Shown: in pieces, positions 23,779-26,063 of the stretch | Numbering within the stretch: the stretch's first letter is position 1 | How the letters are laid out: each line of letters starts with the position of its first letter | Notes under the pieces: model-generated | The model's database searches: none | Told to the model about the DNA's origin: nothing | The model's input: only the letters and a program-made list of their open reading frames with translations | Origin: Paramecium sonneborni | Lineage: Eukaryota; Ciliophora; Oligohymenophorea; Peniculida; Parameciidae | Direction of reading: 5' to 3' | NCBI GenBank assembly: GCA_905182985.1 | Contig: CAJJDN010000104.1 | Span: forward strand, 192,316 to 218,378 | DNA: 26,063 nt | Made by a program: the position numbers and the translations under genes

Positions 23779-24754
23779 ATGAAAACTAAACGTTTTTCTG
23801 CTTAAAATTATACAGACAATGACAATAAAGAATATAATAATCTTATGTCATAAGAATATATTGAAGAACGCTTTGCTGTAATCTAAAACTAAAACTCTTC
23901 TAGATATTTAAAAAGAAGAAACACAATTTAGATTAGATAAAATAAAATTGAAGATTTATGCAAGTTATTTGAGAAGCTCATAAAAAAAATCTATTAAACC
24001 TAAATCATTAAAATTTAAATATTAGGCAATCACCTGGTTCAACTCCTACATTTCCTTAAATGAATCGAATGAGTAGAGATAAGAGCACTGGAATATCAAT
24101 AGTCATATTATTAATTAAGTAAATAAATATTTATATTGTAATATGCTAGTTAGAAAAGAGAAACAAATTAAAAATAGAGATAAAAATTACTAAATAGGTT
24201 TATTAGATCAAGGCTGGATGGTGAAACTAAAATTAAAAATAGAAAATTAATTTAAGCAGCTAAAATTAAAACTAAGAATATTGCAATTGCTGAAGCAGCA
24301 GAATTTCATTATAATAAAGCAGATACAGAATTATATGATTAAAATGGAAACACTCCTTTATATTATAGTGCCAAGTATGGTGATGAATAGATGACAAAAT
24401 TCTTATTAAAAATAGGAGCAGATATAAAGAAATATGTTCAAACGGAAACACCCCTGTTCATATGGCTTTTTTATCAGGAAATTAATCAATAATAATAGAA
24501 TTTATTAATAGAAATTGTAATCTTAATATTTTAAACAATAATAATTTTACTCCATTAGGATTCGGTATTCAGAAAGAATTGTAATCTCTAAATTTACTTA
24601 ATTATGTTGCAACAGTAACATTGCTTTAATTATTAGGTTAAATAAATAAAAAAATAAGAAAATTGATAACCAATATTAGATTCATAAAAAGATTAAATCT
24701 GAAACATATGAACTTAATAATGAATTAATTCTAGATATAAAGAAAAGAATTTGA
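23779..24754 (+). CDS. ankyrin-repeat protein, frame broken three times at A-runs
   Basis: Starts MKTKRFSAQNY at 23779 and ends at TGA 24752-24754. One intron at 24119-24149 (31 nt, GTA...TAG). The N-terminal half is charged and disordered with a Pro/Ser segment (RQSPGSTPTFPQ). Two ankyrin repeats follow: YDQNGNTPLYYSAKYGDEQM with FLLKIGADI, then SNGNTPVHMAFLSG and NNNFTPLGFGIQ. To read these as one protein the frame must slip by one missing base at each of three A-rich runs: 23982-23989 (eight A), about 24425-24432, and 24648-24654 (seven A). All slips go the same way, which favours undercalled homopolymers over decay, but a pseudogene is not excluded. Ankyrin repeats mediate protein binding. 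Confidence 0.7.
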
Positions 24755-24786
24755 TTCCAAATCTGATAGTAAATAATAATAATATA

Positions 24787-25597
24787 TCAAAATTATTATA
24801 ATTCATCATCAATCCATTCCCCTATAACAATTCTTTTATCTTTATATCTCATTTCTCCATTTCCATTCTTTTTTCCTTTTTTCCATTTCCCTTTAAACAC
24901 ATCTCCATTTTTATATTCTAAAGTTCCTATTTATTACTCATATATATATAAATTTACCATCGCCATCAAATGCATCTTTGTAAAATTCTCCTATATATCT
25001 ATCTCCTGTACTAAAATCTAAAATACCCATTCCAGATTTCTCACCTTAATACCAATCTCCTTCATATTTATGACCTCCAATAAAATAATATTTTCCATAA
25101 CCATGAATAAGATCATCAGAAAATAATCCATCATATTTTTCACCATTCTCATAATAATAAGTACCTAATCCATCTTTTAAATCATTTAATAACTCTCCTT
25201 CATAAATATCTCCATTCTAATAGTTTATTCTGTATATATATAGAATTTCATCTTTAAATGGTACTTCTCTTATTAATTCCCTTTTAATCTCTTAATTCAC
25301 TACAAAATCTTCCTTTGTTGTTGATGTTGCTATATTTGATTATTACCCTATCTAATCTTATTAGTCCTCTTCTCCATCGCTGTTATTATCTAAACCATAT
25401 CGTTCATTCTAATCCTAATCTCTTATCCTATTATTAAATCGACCTCATTACTCCTATTCATTCTTATTTTATGAATTCTCTTTTTATAATTCATAATCAC
25501 ACTATATGAACTAACTATAAATCTATTCTAATTCTTTCTCTGCTGCATCTACTGCTTACTACCAGCAAGCCTTATATTCTTTTTATTTATCAGACAT
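24787..25597 (-). CDS. MORN-repeat protein
   Basis: About 251 aa in three exons; introns at 25428-25451 (24 nt) and 24927-24957 (31 nt), both GTA...TAG and both hiding an in-frame TGA. The N-terminus is helical and charged (KEYKACWQQAVDAAEKELEQ) and has no acylation motif, unlike the two MORN proteins at the left end. A Gln/Asp/Asn-rich linker follows (DNNSDGEEDQQDQIGQQ). The C-terminal half holds five to six MORN repeats (DIYEGELLNDLKDGLG, KYEGDWYQGEKSGMG, RYIGEFYKDAFDGDG, VFKGKWKKGKKNGNG). Probably a scaffold. The start ATG 25597 follows an in-frame upstream TGA. The stop at 24787-24789 is 32 bp from the convergent ankyrin gene. Confidence 0.88.
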
Positions 25598-26063
25598 TTT
25601 AATATTAATATGTAATACTCATTTTCTTTTTATTATTCATATTTAGAATCATCTCTCTATTCTAAACTCCTTTATTTTTTCCTAATCAAAATTCACAAAA
25701 TCCAACTCCAAACATTCGAATATTTACATCTAATATCATTCTAATTTCTCAAATTAGAAATTAGGTAATATTCAAATAAAATATTACTTAATAACCATTA
25801 CCAAATCATAATATTTAATCATATGTCTTAAAAATTACTACATCATTTTTCTTAATCTTCAAAAAAATATTATAAACAAAATTTTTTTATATTGCTAAAC
25901 CTTTTTATTCAATTAACTAATGTTAAACAAATTATTCTATACATTTTAAAATTAGATATATTATTACATAAATTTTTTAAAAACTTAAGCTGTAAAATCA
26001 TGATTATCTACTTTTTGTGTTTTTAAATAATGTTATAAATTATTATTATTATTATTATTATTA
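25598..26063. other. scaffold end, no complete gene seen
   Basis: AT-rich flank. On the minus strand a 26-codon frame from about 25737 to 25660 (ECLELDFVNFDQEKIKEF) looks coding, but it ends at TGA and I could not splice it to the MORN gene or to anything upstream. It may be an upstream ORF or the end of a broken gene. Confidence 0.45.
26039..26063. repeat. ATT trinucleotide repeat at scaffold end
   Basis: Eight ATT units run to the last base of the window. Assembly probably stopped in this low-complexity tract. It does not resemble Paramecium telomere repeats (C4A2/C3A3 type). Confidence 0.85.

Noticed and set aside
24927..24957. TATA-like stretch as a promoter inside the third MORN gene
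   Set aside because: It is the body of a 31-nt intron; the MORN repeat reads through correctly only if it is removed.

Overview
The window reads as a stretch of somatic (macronuclear) DNA from a ciliate of the Paramecium type. It is very AT-rich. TAA and TAG run in frame through every convincing protein as glutamine, and TGA is the only stop. Genes are cut by tiny introns (20-35 nt, GTA...AG) and packed a few tens of bases apart on both strands. All gene models below were made by hand with this code. A conventional ORF caller sees only fragments. Because only TGA stops translation, chance open frames of about 60 codons are common, so I accepted genes on domain motifs, codon pattern and consistent intron splicing, not on length alone.

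Left part (1-6 kb): a disrupted membrane-protein frame; a divergent pair of MORN-repeat proteins sharing a 56-bp intergenic region, both with N-termini suited to myristoylation and palmitoylation; a small basic protein; and a Pumilio/PUF RNA-binding protein with a 40% glutamine tail. Middle (6-18 kb): a voltage-gated, cyclic-nucleotide-binding K+ channel ending in a CCHC zinc knuckle and a long tail; a small hypothetical; a protein with a possible winged helix; Sec61 beta; two unknown or WD40 proteins; a calcium-dependent protein kinase (CDPK) with an MGCC N-terminus and four EF-hands; two proteins of unknown function; and an RBR E3 ubiquitin ligase with two C-terminal membrane helices.

Right part (18-26 kb): an exact 1121-bp direct repeat separated by a single N, almost certainly two overlapping contig ends that were not merged. 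It duplicates a small helical-protein gene and the 5' end of a polytopic membrane RING protein. Then come a Tubby-domain protein, a hypothetical protein, an ankyrin-repeat gene with three apparent frameshifts at A-runs, and a third MORN protein. The scaffold ends in an ATT repeat.

There is no operon logic here. The recurring themes are membrane-anchored signalling and scaffolding (three MORN proteins, CDPK, CNBD channel, Tubby) and two membrane-embedded E3 ligases. I found no CRISPR array, tRNA, rRNA or transposon. The most unusual items are the channel/zinc-knuckle fusion, the large share of introns that seem to use AAG or CAG instead of TAG at the 3' splice site, and the assembly duplication.
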